Positions 43,211 to 53,700 of a DNA stretch of 64,000 nt are shown in pieces (positions within the stretch are counted from its first letter, which is position 1; the number at the start of each line of letters is the position of its first letter). The position numbers and the translations under genes were made by a program. The notes under the pieces are model-generated. The model did not search any database and was not told where the DNA came from. It saw only the letters and a program-made list of their open reading frames with translations. The stretch comes from FEN-1219 sp039933105 (GTDB lineage: Bacteria > Pseudomonadota > Gammaproteobacteria > Steroidobacterales > Rariloculaceae): contig JBDTOT010000020.1 in assembly GCA_039933105.1 (NCBI GenBank), positions 20,309 through 84,308 of the forward strand, in the 5' to 3' direction.

Positions 43211-44440
43211 CTAACCGAGCCCCGTGCCTTTCGCCGCCATATCCCACAGCGGTAGGAACACGCCTAGCGCAAGCACGAGCACCATGCCACCCACACCCAC
43301 GATCAGAATCGGCTCGATCGCGGCACTCAGGTTCTCGAGCTCGTAGTCCACTTCGCGCTCATAGAACTCGGCCACCTCGCCCAGCATCTCGTCGAGCGCG
43401 CCGGTCTCCTCGCCAATCGCGATCATCTGCAGCGCGAGCGGCGTGAACAGGTCAACCGTCTGCGCGGTCCGGTACAGGCCTTCACCGCGCTCCACGCCGT
43501 CGCGCAGCGCGAACACCCGCTCCGTCAGATATTCGTTCCCAGTGGCACGCGCAATCGTGCTCAGCGACTGAATCATCGGCACGCCGGCCTCGAGCGTCAG
43601 CGCGAAGGAGCGGCAGATCTGCGCCAAGCTCGCGCGCCGCACGATGCCGCCGACAACCGGTGTCCTCAATTTGAGCTTGTCCCACGTGTATCGCCCCGCG
43701 GGGTCACTTACCCACATCCGGAAAGCCACGATCACCGCGACACCGGCGCTGATCACGAGGTACCAGTACTGCAATGTAAACGTCGATACTCCGAGCAACA
43801 CACGCGTGGCCCAGGGCAGGTTATCGCCGAGCGAGGCGAAGATCGGCGCGAACTTCGGCAAGACGAACATCGTGATCACGCCCATGGCGATCGCGATCGC
43901 GACGACCACCGTCGCCGGATAACGCAGCGCGGCCTTGACCTTGTCGCGCACGCGCTTCTGCATGCCGAGGAACTCGTACATGCGGAGGAACGCCTTTTCG
44001 AGGGTACCGGAGCTTTCGCCGACCTTGATCACGCTCAAGTAGAACTTCGTGAACACGTCGGGAAACCGACCAAACGCGAAGGTCAGATCGCGACCGCCCT
44101 GCAGACTCTCGATAACCCCTTGCAACGTCGCGCGCATGACCGGATTTGCCGTAGAAGCCGCGATGCTCTGCATACCACGCAGCAGCGGCACGCCCGCCTT
44201 CGAGATCGAGTACATCTGCCGCGAAAACAAAATCAGATCCGTGATCGTAGGGCGACCGCCGCCGAGGCGCTGCCAGAGCTCACCGAGCACGTCGCGCGTC
44301 ACGACGATCGGTTTGATGTCGATAGGCGTGATGCCGCGCGCGAACAGGTGCGTCGCGAGCGTCTCCGCCGACTCGGACTCGAGCGAACCGGCCACGGCTT
44401 CGCCGCGCGTCGTTCGGCCGTTGTAACGAAATGCTGGCAC
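43211..44440 (-). CDS. mshG: MSHA biogenesis protein MshG (GspF/PilC family platform)
   Basis: 409-residue inner-membrane platform protein coupling the ATPase to pilus assembly. Two GspF domains are visible: LILFSRQMYSISKAGVPLL opens the first and RASLAQICRSFALTLEAGVP the second. Membrane segments lie near 168-190, 215-240 and at the C-terminus (PILIVGVGGMVLVLALGVFL). The N-terminal PAFRYNGRTTRGEAVAG is typical. ATG 44440 lies 3 bases after mshE. Confidence 0.94.
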   Translation of the reverse strand: MPAFRYNGRTTRGEAVAGSLESESAETLATHLFARGITPIDIKPIVVTRDVLGELWQRLGGGRPTITDLILFSRQMYSISKAGVPLLRGMQSIAASTANPVMRATLQGVIESLQGGRDLTFAFGRFPDVFTKFYLSVIKVGESSGTLEKAFLRMYEFLGMQKRVRDKVKAALRYPATVVVAIAIAMGVITMFVLPKFAPIFASLGDNLPWATRVLLGVSTFTLQYWYLVISAGVAVIVAFRMWVSDPAGRYTWDKLKLRTPVVGGIVRRASLAQICRSFALTLEAGVPMIQSLSTIARATGNEYLTERVFALRDGVERGEGLYRTAQTVDLFTPLALQMIAIGEETGALDEMLGEVAEFYEREVDYELENLSAAIEPILIVGVGGMVLVLALGVFLPLWDMAAKGTGLG

Positions 44441-44443
44441 GGA

Positions 44444-46234
44444 CTAGGCCGCGGCCGCGCCGTTTTCGCTGACGTTAGCCGCGCTGCGCAGCACATCGTC
44501 GACGAGACTGGAACGTCCCTCCGGCTCCTCGAGCCCCGACATCGATCGCATGACCTCGTCGACGGAAGTCACGCCATCCGTCGCGAATTTCAGCGCCCGC
44601 TGCACGAGCGGGATGAAGGTAGGCAACCGCGCGACGAGGCGATCGAGTGCCGCTAGATCGGTACGGCGGATCGCGTCGGCGATGTTGGCATCGATCTCGA
44701 GCAACTCATAGACGCCAACGCGGCCGCGGTAACCGGTCATGTTGCAATACGTGCAGCCCATGCCCTCGGCGAACTTCGTGGCCGTTATTTGCTCGGCAGA
44801 GAGATACCGCGACAACCACGCAGCCTGGTGCACGCTGGGCTCGACCGAGTGCGCGCAGTTGTCGCAGAGGCGACGCAGCAGACGTTGCGCGAGGATACAG
44901 TCGAGGGCGGAAGCGATCAGATACCCCTGCGTGCCCATGTCGAGCAGCCGGCTGACGGTCGACACCGCGTCCTGCGTGTGCAGCGTCGAGAACACCATGT
45001 GGCCCGTCATCGCCGCACGAAGCCCAATCTCAGCCGTCTCCTGGTCGCGCATCTCGCCTACCAGCACGATGTCGGGGTCGTGCCGCAACGCCGTACGGAG
45101 GATCGCGGAGAATGTGAGCCCGATCTTCGGGTTCACCTGCACCTGATTGATGCGTTCCAATCGGTACTCGACCGGATCCTCGGCAGTGATGATTTTGGTG
45201 TCCGGCGTGTTCAGGTGCTGGAGCGCCGCGTACAGCGTCGTCGTCTTGCCGCTACCCGTGGGCCCAGTCACGAGCACGAGGCCGGCGCCGCGCTCGATCA
45301 ATGGCGTGAAGCGCGCGATGATGTCGTCCGGCATACCGAGCTCGACGAAGCTCTTCTGGCTCGTCGAGTGGTCGAGCAGTCGCAGCACGATGGCCTCGCC
45401 GTTGTAGATCGGCATCGTGGACACGCGGACGTCGAACTGTTTTTCGTCTACCTTGATGCTGAAGCGGCCGTCCTGCGGCTTGCGCTTCTCGGCGATGTCG
45501 AGCCCGCACATGAGCTTCAGACGCGTCACGAGCGCTTGGCCTACGCGGTTGCCCTCGATGACTTGTTCTTGCAAAAAGCCATCGACGCGCAAACGAATGC
45601 GCAGGCAACGGTCGTCGGGCTCGATATGAATGTCGGAGGCCGCGACGCGCACCGCATCCTGGAACATCGACTGAATGAGTTTGATGACTGGCGCGTCGGG
45701 CGAACCTTCCTCGGCCGCGAGTGCCTGAAGATCGACGTCGGCGTCGGAGAGCTCCTCGTCGAGCTCCTCGGCCAATGACACGATCTCCTCGGTGCGCCGG
45801 TACATGAGATCGATCGTGCGCAGCAGCGCGGCTTCCTTCGCGAGCGCAAGCCGAATCGGCTTGCCGAGCATGCGCGCGAGCTCATCGAACGCAAAGAGAT
45901 CGGTAGGGTCGGCCATGCCGACCAAATAGCCGCGCGCGTCCTCTTTCAGCACGAGCGCGCGATGCCGCCGCGCCTGAGTTTCCGGCAGCTTGCCGACGAT
46001 CTTCTGATCGAGCGCCATGTGCGAGAGGTCGACGTACGGAATGTTCAGCGCCGTTGCGAGCGAACCGTGCAGATCGGCCTCGGAGACGGCGCCGATGTCG
46101 ATCAGCACACGGCCGAGCTTGCGACCGCTGGTGCGTTGTTCCTCGAGCGCTTCCTTGAGTTGCTGCTCCGAGATCAGCTTCTTCTCGAGCAGCAGGTCGC
46201 CCAGGCGAACACGTTTGCGCGGCTCCGGTGCCAC
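44444..46234 (-). CDS. mshE: MSHA pilus extension ATPase MshE (MshEN domain)
   Basis: 596-residue hexameric secretion ATPase of the GspE/PilB family. The N-terminal MshEN module (RKRVRLGDLLLEKKLISEQQ and LKEALEEQRTSGRKLGRVL) is the known cyclic-di-GMP-binding domain. Walker A VTGPTGSGKTTTLYAAL, the Asp-box and His-box region, Walker B DPDIVLVGEMRDQETA and the zinc-binding CDNCAHS/CTYC pairs follow. GTG 46234 was chosen: GGAG is 5 bases upstream, and the longer frame to 46309 would overlap mshL by 67 bases. Confidence 0.95.
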   Translation of the reverse strand: MAPEPRKRVRLGDLLLEKKLISEQQLKEALEEQRTSGRKLGRVLIDIGAVSEADLHGSLATALNIPYVDLSHMALDQKIVGKLPETQARRHRALVLKEDARGYLVGMADPTDLFAFDELARMLGKPIRLALAKEAALLRTIDLMYRRTEEIVSLAEELDEELSDADVDLQALAAEEGSPDAPVIKLIQSMFQDAVRVAASDIHIEPDDRCLRIRLRVDGFLQEQVIEGNRVGQALVTRLKLMCGLDIAEKRKPQDGRFSIKVDEKQFDVRVSTMPIYNGEAIVLRLLDHSTSQKSFVELGMPDDIIARFTPLIERGAGLVLVTGPTGSGKTTTLYAALQHLNTPDTKIITAEDPVEYRLERINQVQVNPKIGLTFSAILRTALRHDPDIVLVGEMRDQETAEIGLRAAMTGHMVFSTLHTQDAVSTVSRLLDMGTQGYLIASALDCILAQRLLRRLCDNCAHSVEPSVHQAAWLSRYLSAEQITATKFAEGMGCTYCNMTGYRGRVGVYELLEIDANIADAIRRTDLAALDRLVARLPTFIPLVQRALKFATDGVTSVDEVMRSMSGLEEPEGRSSLVDDVLRSAANVSENGAAAA

Positions 46235-46242
46235 GGATGCTC

Positions 46243-47961
46243 CTACGGACGCGCCGCCGCGCCGAGCGCGGTCAGGCGATCGGCCGCCGGTTGGATGATC
46301 TTCGGCCAATCGTCATCGTCGTCGACCACGATCGGCCGCAGCAGAATCACGAGCTCGGTCTTCGTTTCTTGCTCGCGACTGCTACCGAACAGACGCTTCA
46401 GCCCCGGTATCTTGCCGAGCCACGGCGTCGAGAAGTCGAGCTTCTTCGACGTGTTTCGCATCAAACCGCCAATCGCGATAATCTGCCCGCTCTTGGCTCT
46501 CACGATGCTATCCGACTCACGCACCTCGCTGAACGCCAGCGGCAACGTGTCGGTCTCGCCAGACACGGTGAGATTCTTCTTCTGGTCCGTCACCTCGCTG
46601 ACGGTCGGATGGATGTGCAGGATGACCTCGCCCGCCGCACTGATTTGCGGCGTCACGTCGAGCGCGATACCGGAGAAAAATGGCGTGAGCGTTACGTCTC
46701 GGCTCGTCGTCGCAGCCGTGCCCGTCACAGTGTTGCTGCGCACGTCGGTCACGAAGAACTCGTCCGTGCCAGCCTTGATGACAGCCTTCTGATTGTTCAG
46801 CGTCGCAACGCGCGGGCTAGACAGCACGCGCGTGTCGCCCTGAGTCTGGAGCAGCTCCACGAACGCGTTGAAGTCGCCGATGTTCAGCGCCATCGCGAAC
46901 GCTGCGCCAATGGTCTGGCTCGGGAAGGACGTGATCGGAGTACCGCCGGGTCCGATCGTGAGCGGGTCGCCACCGAGCGGCAGAATATCGCCGATCTGTT
47001 TGCCGCCGGACAATGTGCCGCCCGTCAGCGTGTCGCCGCTCGCCGTTTGCTTCACGGCCGCCCAGTTCACGCCGGACTGGAAGCCGTCGTTCAACGTGAC
47101 CTCGATGATCTTGGCCTCGAGCACCACCTGGCGCTTGGACGCAGAGTGGATGCGTTGCAAGTAGTCGGCCACGGCGCGCAACTCTTCCGGCATGCCACGC
47201 GCGAATACGACGCCCGATTGCGCGTTCACGACGATCTGCCGGCCCTCGCCCGCGCCGAGGATCGCCCCCAGCGTCGATTGCAGCTCGGCCCAGAAGTCCG
47301 AGTTCGTGATCGTGTCGATGGCAGAGCCTGTGGTTTGGCCGCCGCGACTGCTGTTCTGCTGAGCGTTTTCGGAGCCGGCAAGGCCATTGTTGCTGCTGTC
47401 GCCCGACGAGCCCTGGCGATCACCGCGTGACTGCGTGACCTGCCCGGAGCTCACGCGTGTGCGCGATATTCCGCCGCGTATCAGGTTCAGATAGTCGATC
47501 TCGAACACGCGACTCTGAAGCGTGGCCGGCAGCACGATGTACCCGCCGGCGCTGCGCCGATAGTCGTACCCGTAAACGTCACGCACCGTCTCGAGCACTT
47601 CGGGCAGAGTGACCTGCTTCAGCGTGAGTGTGATCCGGCCTTTGACGTCGGGGTGGACGATCAGATTGCGGTTCGTGCCTTTCACGAGCCCCATGAAGAA
47701 ATCACGCGCATCGCCGTCCATGACGTTGACGTCGAACCGCTCCTCGGTCGCCGACGACACGGCCGGAGCCGGTTTGGGCGGCGGGATAGCGAACGGCGAC
47801 TGCGCCGCAGGCTGGACGGCCTCCTGCATGGCCGTCGTAATCGCGTCTTGCGTCGCGACGCCGCGCTCATTTGCGCAACCGGCGAGCCCTACCGCTGCCA
47901 GCGCAACGAGCGCCAGGGCCGGCGGGCGCCATGCACGACGAGAGTGGGTGGGCACATTCAT
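46243..47961 (-). CDS. mshL: MSHA biogenesis secretin MshL
   Basis: 572-residue outer-membrane secretin through which the pilus exits. Lipoprotein signal ending VGLAGCANERG. An STN/N0 domain (FDVNVMDGDARDFFMGLVKG) and N1-type domain are followed by a Ser/Gly/Asn/Gln-rich linker (about 185-220), then the secretin core (VLSSPRVATLNNQKAVIKAG and TVSEVTDQKKN). The C-terminus REQETKTELVILLRPIVV is the beta-barrel end. ATG 47961 overlaps mshK (ATGA). No mshM or mshN lies between it and mshE. Confidence 0.95.
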   Translation of the reverse strand: MNVPTHSRRAWRPPALALVALAAVGLAGCANERGVATQDAITTAMQEAVQPAAQSPFAIPPPKPAPAVSSATEERFDVNVMDGDARDFFMGLVKGTNRNLIVHPDVKGRITLTLKQVTLPEVLETVRDVYGYDYRRSAGGYIVLPATLQSRVFEIDYLNLIRGGISRTRVSSGQVTQSRGDRQGSSGDSSNNGLAGSENAQQNSSRGGQTTGSAIDTITNSDFWAELQSTLGAILGAGEGRQIVVNAQSGVVFARGMPEELRAVADYLQRIHSASKRQVVLEAKIIEVTLNDGFQSGVNWAAVKQTASGDTLTGGTLSGGKQIGDILPLGGDPLTIGPGGTPITSFPSQTIGAAFAMALNIGDFNAFVELLQTQGDTRVLSSPRVATLNNQKAVIKAGTDEFFVTDVRSNTVTGTAATTSRDVTLTPFFSGIALDVTPQISAAGEVILHIHPTVSEVTDQKKNLTVSGETDTLPLAFSEVRESDSIVRAKSGQIIAIGGLMRNTSKKLDFSTPWLGKIPGLKRLFGSSREQETKTELVILLRPIVVDDDDDWPKIIQPAADRLTALGAAARP

Positions 47962-48311
47962 GGGGTCGTCTCTCCTTGACTGGGCTTCGCGGCGGCAGCG
48001 GCGGCGTGGCCGAGCGGCACGACGAGTTCGTTGCCGTGTTCGCGCAGATGCACGGCGTCGGGGTCGATGCGAACGATTTCGGCGCCGTTGACGGTTTCGC
48101 CACTCTCGTACGGCTTCCCGTTCACGATCGCAACGCGGCGGGTGGGCGAGATCAGCACCGCCGTCAATGCGAACCGCGGCGCGGCAACGCCGTCGGGGCC
48201 GGCGACGTACCGATACGGTTGCATCGGGTCGCGCACGGGCGCGTCCGCGGCAGAAGCGACGCCGGCCATCACCAGCACGCCTGCCACGATCAATACGCAG
48301 CGGCTAAACAC
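47958..48311 (-). CDS. mshK: MSHA biogenesis protein MshK-like
   Basis: About 117 residues: signal peptide (VLIVAGVLVMAGVASAADA) and a small periplasmic domain with DPMQPYRY, FALTAVLISPTRRVAIVNGK and VLHL-type strand HLREHGNELVVPLG. This fits MshK/PilP-like proteins that link the inner-membrane complex to the secretin. GTG 48311 was chosen; the frame runs open to 48362 but those residues are not signal-like. It overlaps mshJ by 8 bases. Confidence 0.8.
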   Translation of the reverse strand: MFSRCVLIVAGVLVMAGVASAADAPVRDPMQPYRYVAGPDGVAAPRFALTAVLISPTRRVAIVNGKPYESGETVNGAEIVRIDPDAVHLREHGNELVVPLGHAAAAAAKPSQGETTP

Positions 48312-48987
48312 CGATCCACTCCTTGTCGAGGGAGAGTGTGCGCAGCTCGAGCATGATCGCATTGCGCGGATAGCCGTCTTCCTTGAATTCGATGCGGCTC
48401 CAGTACAGATGCCAAGGCAGCCGTTCCACGGCCTGCAGGTAAGCCAAGCAATCGAGGTAGCTGCCCTCGAGCGTCAGGACGAGCGTATGGCGGTACAGCT
48501 GCGGTTCTTTGGGTTTAGCCTTCGCCTCGTCGTCGTTCCCGGCGGCCGCTTCGGCATTGCCATCCACGAGTGGCTTGGCCGGGAAATTCGTCGCACTCAC
48601 CAGCTTGAGCCCGCTCTGACGGCGCAGTAGCTCTTCGAGCACGATCCGCATCTGTTTTGGATCGACGAGATCGGACGTGAATACACGCACGTCTTCGTCG
48701 CTCGTCGCCACACGGCTGCGCAGGGCCGTCAGCTGCTCGAGCTGGGCCGGCATGCCCTCGCTCATGCCAGAAATAGTCGAATTCAGCGCAGCGTCGAGCG
48801 CCTGTAGGCGCGTGTTCAGCGTCTCCATTTTCTGGGTCGCATGAATCTTGCGAGTGTCGAGCGGGCCCGCCAGCGCGGCTTCCCACATTCCGCCCAAGAC
48901 CACGAGGCCCGCGGCGAACACGAATAATCGCTCCCGCAAACTCAAACGGTCGATCGCCTCTCGAACCTTGGTGATGCGTTCCTTCAT
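48304..48987 (-). CDS. mshJ: MSHA biogenesis protein MshJ (PilO/GspM-like)
   Basis: 227-residue bitopic inner-membrane protein. One membrane segment (ERLFVFAAGLVVLGGMWEAAL) is followed by a coiled coil (about 52-100) and a periplasmic ferredoxin-like domain with TLVLTLEGSYLDCLAYLQAV and the ERLPWHLYWSRIEFKEDGYP stretch typical of MshJ. The MshI-PilN-like-MshJ set forms the alignment complex. Overlaps the preceding gene by 4 bases. Confidence 0.88.
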   Translation of the reverse strand: MKERITKVREAIDRLSLRERLFVFAAGLVVLGGMWEAALAGPLDTRKIHATQKMETLNTRLQALDAALNSTISGMSEGMPAQLEQLTALRSRVATSDEDVRVFTSDLVDPKQMRIVLEELLRRQSGLKLVSATNFPAKPLVDGNAEAAAGNDDEAKAKPKEPQLYRHTLVLTLEGSYLDCLAYLQAVERLPWHLYWSRIEFKEDGYPRNAIMLELRTLSLDKEWIGV

Positions 48988-49619
48988 CGTTTGCGCCTCG
49001 CATCACGGTCGGCCGCGCTCAGCGCGGCCGCTTGACTCGTCGCGTGAAATACGGATTCGCCGTTGTCTGCATCGTGCTCGATCTCGAGCGCGTCGAATCT
49101 TTGACCCGTCAACGCCTGTTCGCGGCCGAGCCGTTGCAGGTATTCCGGCACCAGCTCCGGCCGCGTGCTGCGGCCCGCGAGCTCGAGAGCTCCCGTGCTG
49201 CCGTTGATCGCGAACTGAGTGAGCCAGAGTTCCGTGGTGCGCTCTCGACCAAGCGCTGCCAGGTAACCCGAGAAACCGCTTTGGCTCCCGAGCGGCCGCT
49301 CGCGCAGCACGTCGATCAGACGCTGTTGAGTCACGACGGTCGCGTTGAGTTTCTTCAACTCTTCCTCGACCTCCGCGCGGCGGTGCTGGCTCTGCCCTGG
49401 GTCGACGCGCGCGATCTGCGCGGTCAATGCTTTCTCGTGGCCTTCGAGCTGCACGACCTCGCCTTCGAGTCCGCGTACCTGGAGCAGGCCGTACGCGTAG
49501 ATCATGAGCAAGGCCGCGGCCACGATGCCGAGGACCTGCGTCAACGTCATCGCCGAGAAGATCTGGCGCTGTTTGCGGAAGATCGGCTGGTAAAGGTTGA
49601 TCTGTTGATAAACGGTCAT
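48984..49619 (-). CDS. PilN-like MSHA biogenesis protein (MshI2 type)
   Basis: 211 residues from ATG 49619. It has the PilN-like start MTVYQQINLYQPIFRKQ, one membrane segment (LTQVLGIVAAALLMIYAYGLL), a coiled coil (LEGHEKALTAQIARVDPG through the EEELKKLNATVV region) and a small periplasmic domain. This is the usual partner of MshI (PilM-like) and MshJ (PilO-like). The frame is open to 49667 inside mshI. It overlaps both neighbours by 4 bases. Confidence 0.88.
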   Translation of the reverse strand: MTVYQQINLYQPIFRKQRQIFSAMTLTQVLGIVAAALLMIYAYGLLQVRGLEGEVVQLEGHEKALTAQIARVDPGQSQHRRAEVEEELKKLNATVVTQQRLIDVLRERPLGSQSGFSGYLAALGRERTTELWLTQFAINGSTGALELAGRSTRPELVPEYLQRLGREQALTGQRFDALEIEHDADNGESVFHATSQAAALSAADRDARRKR

Positions 49620-50533
49620 AGAACCACGGGATCTTTGCGCAGCGCAGCGCCGATCGCCGGCAGACACAGCCGCTGCAGCTCCGGCGACAACGTCTCATCC
49701 ATGTCGAGCAAGTTATTCAAGTCTGCGTCGTGCACGGGAATGCCGAGGTCACGTGCGAGCTGATCGCGGTCCGCCGCCTCGAGGCCACAGGTGTGCACCT
49801 GGGGAATCGACGTCTGCTCGTAATGGCTCTCGAAATAGTCGAGTGAGCGACGCACTTCGAGCGCGAGCCCGCCCACGAGCTCCGGCCGTAGCTCGCCGGC
49901 CTCGGCCAGCGTGGCCACGCCCGTTTCGACGTGCCGCGCGAGATACAGCACGCCCTGACGCACGAGTAACAACGTGCTTTGTCGTTCGCCGAGATACAGG
50001 AACGCCGTGCCGCGTTGCTCCGCCTCGAATAGGGTGGCGACGTTGCGCAGGCTGAGCTCACCGATATCGATGACGTCGAGCTTGAGCCCGGCACCTTCGA
50101 CCAAATCGATCTGTTGCTTGACGTAGTCGGCTTTGGCGGTAACCGCGTACATCATGCGGTTGCGGCCGCCGCGCGCATGGGGCGGCATCTCGAAGACGTC
50201 AATGACGGCGTCATCGACGTGGAAATCGATCAACTCCTTGATGCGCCAGCGGACCGCGGCGCGCAGCTCATCGGCCGGCACGTCTGGCGCTTCGACGAGC
50301 AATAACCGGTACCCACCGGGATCGAGCACACTGACCGTCGGCGCGCGGCGATTCGGCAGCCGCGACAGCACGCGCGCGACCGGATCGTTATCGCCTTTGC
50401 GTTCGTAGACGCAGCGTTCGAGCCGCGGCCTTGCGCCGGCGTTGGACAGCTGCGCGGCAGCCACACCCTCGGCCGTCACGAAGACGCCGATCTGGCTACT
50501 GGCCCCGCCAGCGCGCTTAAATAGCGAAAGCAT
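49616..50533 (-). CDS. mshI: MSHA biogenesis protein MshI (PilM-like)
   Basis: 305-residue cytoplasmic actin-fold protein of the PilM/MshI type, which docks on the PilN-like tail. MLSLFKRAGGASSQIGVFVT opens it; RWRIKELIDFHVDDAVIDVFEMP and GTAFLYLGERQSTLLLVRQG are typical of MshI. First gene of this MSHA operon: upstream is a 225-base gap and the divergent 5-oxoprolinase. mshH, which precedes mshI in Vibrio, is absent here. Confidence 0.9.
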   Translation of the reverse strand: MLSLFKRAGGASSQIGVFVTAEGVAAAQLSNAGARPRLERCVYERKGDNDPVARVLSRLPNRRAPTVSVLDPGGYRLLLVEAPDVPADELRAAVRWRIKELIDFHVDDAVIDVFEMPPHARGGRNRMMYAVTAKADYVKQQIDLVEGAGLKLDVIDIGELSLRNVATLFEAEQRGTAFLYLGERQSTLLLVRQGVLYLARHVETGVATLAEAGELRPELVGGLALEVRRSLDYFESHYEQTSIPQVHTCGLEAADRDQLARDLGIPVHDADLNNLLDMDETLSPELQRLCLPAIGAALRKDPVVL

Positions 50534-50758
50534 GAATCAAACGCATTCTGTTATCTCTGCAGCTCCGACGCGTGCTTCAGCCCGGCACGGGCTTCGGTCA
50601 CACGTTGCCGCCATTGAACTTAATCCGCCGGCGGTCAATACCGGTGGGAGCCGGTTCGCAGTTTTCCCGCCCGTCACCGGCGCGTAGCGAGAAGTGAGAC
50701 TTACGTCGGAAACGGCCCTCAGCCGAAGCTTCTCGGCGACCGGAAGGAACTCTCGAGG

Positions 50759-53700
50759 ATGAATGTCGACGGCGGCTGGGAGTTCTGGATCGATCGCGGG
50801 GGCACGTTCACGGACATCGTTGCGCGAACACCGCGCGGCGAGATCGAGACGCTGAAGCTCTTGTCCATGAATCCCGGACGCTACGAGGACGCCGCGGTCG
50901 CTGGCGTTTCGCAGTTGCTTAGCGGCGCGCCGATCGGTGAACGGCACGTCGCCGCGGTCAAGATGGGCACCACGGTTGCGACGAATGCGCTCCTCGAGCG
51001 GCGTGGTGAGCCGACCGTGCTGGTCATCACCGCGGGATTCGAAGACGCGATACGGATCGGCGGACAGCAACGACCCGACATCTTCGCGCTCGACATTCGC
51101 CTGCCCGAGATGCTGTACACACGCGTTATCGGCGTCACGGAACGCATCACCGCGGGAGGCGCGATCGAGACTCCGCTCGACGCGGTACAGCTGAAGCGCG
51201 ACCTTGCGCACGCGCGTGACGCGGGTCTGCGCAGCGTCGCGATCGTGCTCCTGCATGGCTATCGCTACCCGCAACACGAAGCGGCCGCGGAGGCGCTCGC
51301 GCGCGACCTCGGTTTCGCACAGATCAGCGTGTCGCACCGCGTGCTGCCGCTGCCGAAGCTCGTCGTGCGCGGCGACACGACACTCGCAGACGCCTACTTG
51401 TCGCCCGTTCTCGACCGCTACGTTGCAAGCGTGCGGCGCGGCCTCGCGGCCGTTCTGGGCGATGCGCCGCTCCTGTTCATGCAGAGCCATGGAGGCTTGG
51501 CCGCGGCCGACCACTTTCGCGGCAAGGACAGTCTGCTGTCGGGACCCGCCGGCGGCGTGGTCGGTATGGTGCACGCTGCACGCGCCGTGGGTGTCAGCGA
51601 AGTCATCGGCTTCGACATGGGCGGCACGTCTACCGACGTGGCGCTGTACGCCGGGGAGCTGGAACGCACGACCGACGCCGTGATCGCAGCCGTGCGCATC
51701 AGCGCGCCAATGCTCTCGATCAACACCGTCGCGGCCGGTGGCGGCTCGGTCTTGACGTTCGGCGGCGGTCGGCTGCGCGTAGGGCCGGAATCCGCCGGCG
51801 CGCACCCCGGCCCCGCCTGCTATCGCAACGGCGGGCCGCTGACCGTCACCGACGCGAACGTGCTGCTCGGCCGAGTCCAGCCCGAGTTCTTCCCGCACGT
51901 GTTCGGCCCCGCCGGCAACGAGGCGCTCGACGCGACCGCGACGGCCAACGCGTTCTCGTTTCTCGCCGCGAAGGTTGCGGAGGCGACCGGCGAGCCCCGC
52001 GGCGTGGATGAGCTCGCAGCGGGGTTCCTCAAGATCGCGGTGGAGCGCATGGCGAACGCGATCAAGCAGATCTCCGTGCAGCGCGGCCACGACGTCACTC
52101 GGTTCGCGCTCTGCAGCTTCGGCGGCGCCGGCGGCCAGCACGCGGCACAGGTGGCGGACGCGCTCGGCGTGCGTACGGTCTTGATTCACCCGCTCTCGGG
52201 TGTGTTGTCCGCATACGGCATCGGCGTCGCGGATCTGCGCGTCGTGCAGCAGCGCGCCGTGGAGGTGCTGCTCGACTCCACGCTGCTCGCCACACTCGCG
52301 ACCGGGTTCAGTGCACTAGCGGACGCGGCACTGACCGAGCTGCGCGCACAGGGCGGCGACGTGTCGCGCGCCACCTTCGAGCACCGCGTGCGGCTCAAGG
52401 TCGCTGGCGCCGATACGAGCCTCGCCGTGACGTGGGAACTCGGCACTACGCTCGCCGCGTTACGCCGCGGCTTCGACGAGTTGCATGCACGGCACTTCGG
52501 CTTTCAGGCCGACGCGCAAGCCGCGCTCGTGGCGGAGTCCGTCGAGCTCGAAGCCGTGGTCGCAAACCGCGGCGATTCCGCAGAGCCTGCACATTTGCCG
52601 CGTGCCAGAGGCCGTCCGCCGAAGCTCGGCACACGCCGCCTATGGTGCGACGGCGGCTGGTACGACGCGCCGGTGTATCGGCGTGACGCGCTGCTGGCCG
52701 GCGCCACGGTCCGCGGCCCGGCCCTGATCGTGGAGCCGCACGCGACGACGGTCGTGGAGCCCGGCTGGCGCGCCACCGTGCACGCGAACGCGACGCTCGT
52801 GCTGACTCGGGCCCGCGTGCGCCCACGGCGCGAAGTCGTCGCGGCTGCAGGCGATCCGGTCATGCTCGAAGTGTTCAACAACCTGTTCATGCACGTTGCC
52901 GAGGAAATGGGCATCGTGCTCGAGCACACGGCGCATTCGGTCAACATCAAGGAGCGTCTCGACTTCTCGTGCGCCGTGTTCGCGGCCGACGGCGCGTTGA
53001 TCGCCAATGCGCCGCACATTCCCGTGCACTTGGGCTCAATGGGCGACAGCGTACAGAGCATCCTGCACACACATCGGCCCGCGCGCGGGGATTCGTACCT
53101 GCTGAATAGCCCCTATGCCGGCGGCACGCATCTGCCGGACATGACCGTCGTCACGCCGGTGTTCGATCCGAGCGGCAAACGGCTGCGCTACCTGGTGGCG
53201 AGCCGCGCGCATCACGCCGACGTCGGCGGTCGCACACCGGGCTCCATGCCACCGGACAGCCACAGCATCGACGAGGAAGGAGTGCTCGCGGACGGCGTGC
53301 GGATCGTCGCGGCGGGTGAGTTCCTGGAAACCGAGGTGCGCGCGCTGCTTGCGAGCGGCCCGTATCCCGCGCGCAACCCGGATCAGAACATCGCGGATTT
53401 TAAGGCACAGCTGGCCGCGAACGCGCGCGGCGTGCTCGAGCTCGATCGGCTCACGCGGCGTTTCGGCGTACGCACCGTCACGCGCTACATGGGCCACGTG
53501 CGGCGCAACGCCGCCGATTGCGTGCGCGCGGCCATCGATCGCCTTCGCGACGGCACGTTCCGCGTCGAGCTCGACGGCGGCGAACACATCGAGGTAGCGG
53601 TCACGATCGATCACGCAGCGCGCGAGGCAATGATCGACTTTGCCGGAACCTCGGCGCAGAGCGCCGGCAACTTCAACGCCCCGTCCTCGATCGTGCGCGC

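Noticed and set aside
50534..50758. Divergent gap between mshI and the 5-oxoprolinase gene
   Set aside because: No gene, repeat or clear promoter consensus could be supported; only the ribosome site GGAAGGA before 50759 is evident.
50537..52189. 550-codon open frame opposite the 5-oxoprolinase gene
   Set aside because: Antisense shadow with no domain; the hydantoinase A motifs on the plus strand fix the true gene.
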